Assembly (NCBI RefSeq): GCF_019925205.1 | Contig: NC_083562.1 | Location: 22,072,001 to 22,136,000 of the forward strand | Source of the DNA: Metopolophium dirhodum | Taxonomy: Eukaryota; Arthropoda; Insecta; Hemiptera; Aphididae | Reading direction: 5' to 3' | DNA length: 64,000 nt | Part shown: positions 62,701 through 64,000 of the stretch, in pieces | How positions within the stretch are numbered: position 1 is the first letter of the stretch | Layout of the letters: every line of letters starts with the position of its first letter | The notes under the pieces: model-generated | The model's database searches: none | What the model was told of the DNA's origin: nothing | Seen by the model: the letters and a program-made list of their open reading frames with translations, nothing else | Made by a program: the position numbers and the translations under genes

Positions 62701-63757
62701 TATAATAATAAAATAATACGGTTCAGTTGCAGACGTGACATTAGTATTAAAACGTAAAAACCAGTTCTTCAGGTATTTTTTCTCAAATTTGCGATAGCCA
62801 CTCGTGAAATTAAAAAAAAACGAAACACCGTGTTTCATAACACTTTAATGAGAGTTTTAATCAATAGTAATCATAATAATCTTAAAAATGTAAATCTAAA
62901 TAAAAGAATATTAATATCTCCTGACGAAAAGTGAATACATTATACACAGACTCATGGAATAATTAATAATTAATATATACCTATACCCGACTTATAATGA
63001 TATCGCCAATTCGACGTATAGTTTGTATTAACCTGTGTCATATTCGATGTCGGTTTCTTTATGTACAGTAAGGTCCAGATTTTTATTGGCCAAGAATGGA
63101 CAGAACATTTGCCCATTGGCGCTTGTTGAGAAATTAAGTCTTCCGCCTTCCATCATTCTGAGATGCAGTGCATAATTTTCATCCGACCCATACACTTCGG
63201 ATGCGTCGATGAAATGAGTATTATTGTTAATCTGAAATCTCCAGTATGACCATTATCAACGTACGCGGAAAACGTTAACAATTTACTTACAAACGTTGTG
63301 GGGTATAACGGACAGCTGTAATTCCTCGACGTTAACGAACGGAATAACCCCATGCAAAATATGTTATGCTTACTATAAACAGGGTCGTCAGGTGGGTTTT
63401 CGACCACCATTTGACACTGTGTAAATGTTTTTCTTGCATTTTCATCGACGCAACCATCTATCACTCCACCTGCACTCGAAAAACAAATTTAAATAAACTT
63501 TTTAAAATTAAATTTCATACAAATATCAAAATTTAACGATTTACGTTATTTGAAAATCGATTGCGTACCTTTGTCGCTTTTTGGAATGTCGAGAAACAGA
63601 CCTGATACGTCATGAGCTATCAACTGCCCAAATGGCAATAAAAGTACATTATTTTCATCAACTCGATATATTTCTTGATTCAGAAAGAGTTTAATGTTGA
63701 CCACTCTTGGACTAGGTAATGCACTTCCATTTGTTTGCAGTCGAAATTTATAAAAAC
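59796..63757 (-). CDS. Peroxidase-like protein, paralogue 3 (5' exons beyond window)
   Basis: Ten exons equivalent to exons 4-13 of its neighbours: 63569-63757, 63291-63469, 63033-63231, 62389-62589, 62170-62302, 61416-61572, 61153-61332, 60879-61077, 59970-60072, 59796-59883; 541 codons in the window. Nine of the ten exon lengths match paralogue 1 exactly; only the last differs. Landmarks: FGQLIAHDVS (distal His, Ala for the heme-ester Asp), HFIDASEVYGS, GDPDNGNQNLGI in place of GDxRxxE, LRILH (proximal His), VRGRDVGLQPYN, GPTARCIIADGFYR, DRFFYDV. No stops or frameshifts. The N-terminal anchor exons should lie beyond 64000. Likely the same altered-peroxidase function. The intron sequence at 63758-64000 shows no further exon. 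Confidence 0.9.
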
Positions 63758-64000
63758 CTTAAAATATAGTTATAGTTTCAAACCTAACCAACATTGAATT
63801 TTCAAAATATTATAACACTTAAATTTCAATTTTAAAATCTTAAAATAAACATTTAATATCATATTTGAGTGATCACAAGTTACTATTATTATTATTACCT
63901 TATTAGTTATTACCTAAGCTATCTATTCTTAAAAAAATATTTTTATATAAAATATTTGAATACATTAGCTTTTATCAGATTTTATTAATATTATTTTAAT

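Noticed and set aside
1..64000. tRNA, rRNA, CRISPR arrays, bacterial operons
   Set aside because: None seen; genes are spliced and eukaryotic, and repeats lack the regular spacing of CRISPR.

Overview
The window looks like aphid nuclear DNA. It is very AT-rich, carries short GT-AG introns, contains the TAGGTACCTA-type motifs that litter aphid non-coding DNA, and has dense mobile-element debris. There is no sign of a prokaryote, plasmid or virus. The species cannot be fixed from sequence alone. All gene models were built by eye from splice sites, reading phase and comparison between paralogues.

Layout. (1) 573-9137, plus strand: nine exons covering the body and 3' end of a membrane-anchored zona pellucida (ZP) domain gene: proline-rich stretch, ten-cysteine ZP region, furin site, transmembrane helix and short tail. 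Its first exon is not visible. One intron holds an antisense LINE fragment and another a perfect 20-bp hairpin. (2) About 9.6-39.6 kb: a gene-poor stretch of about 30 kb. It holds LINE fragments (10.6-11.2, 23.4-23.9, 31.0-31.6 kb), a degenerate LTR pair (24.7-27.0 kb), hAT-like and Helitron-like non-autonomous elements, foldback elements, a dead PIF/Harbinger element with both its genes (33.4-34.5 kb), a 2.5-kb internally repeated block (35.5-38.0 kb), and a hAT-type element with a perfect 8-bp target duplication (38.5-39.1 kb). (3) 39.7-63.8 kb, minus strand: three head-to-tail paralogues of an animal heme-peroxidase-like protein. Two are complete (675 and 690 aa, 13 exons each) and the third is cut by the right edge (last ten exons). 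Transposons fill their introns and spacers, including a TIR-bounded element with two small divergent ORFs (47.0-48.1 kb) and a second hAT-type element with a perfect 8-bp duplication (58.8-59.4 kb).

The most interesting content is the peroxidase-like trio. All three frames are intact and keep the distal and proximal histidines. By eye they have replaced both acidic residues that anchor heme and the distal arginine of the family, using the same substitutions (AHD instead of DHD; GDPxNGNQN instead of GDxRxxE). The two complete ones start with an uncleaved-looking membrane anchor instead of a secretory signal. This suggests an aphid lineage of membrane-anchored, catalytically altered or inactive peroxidases kept by selection. 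The ZP protein and the peroxidases could both act in the extracellular or cuticular matrix, but nothing in the sequence links them beyond proximity.
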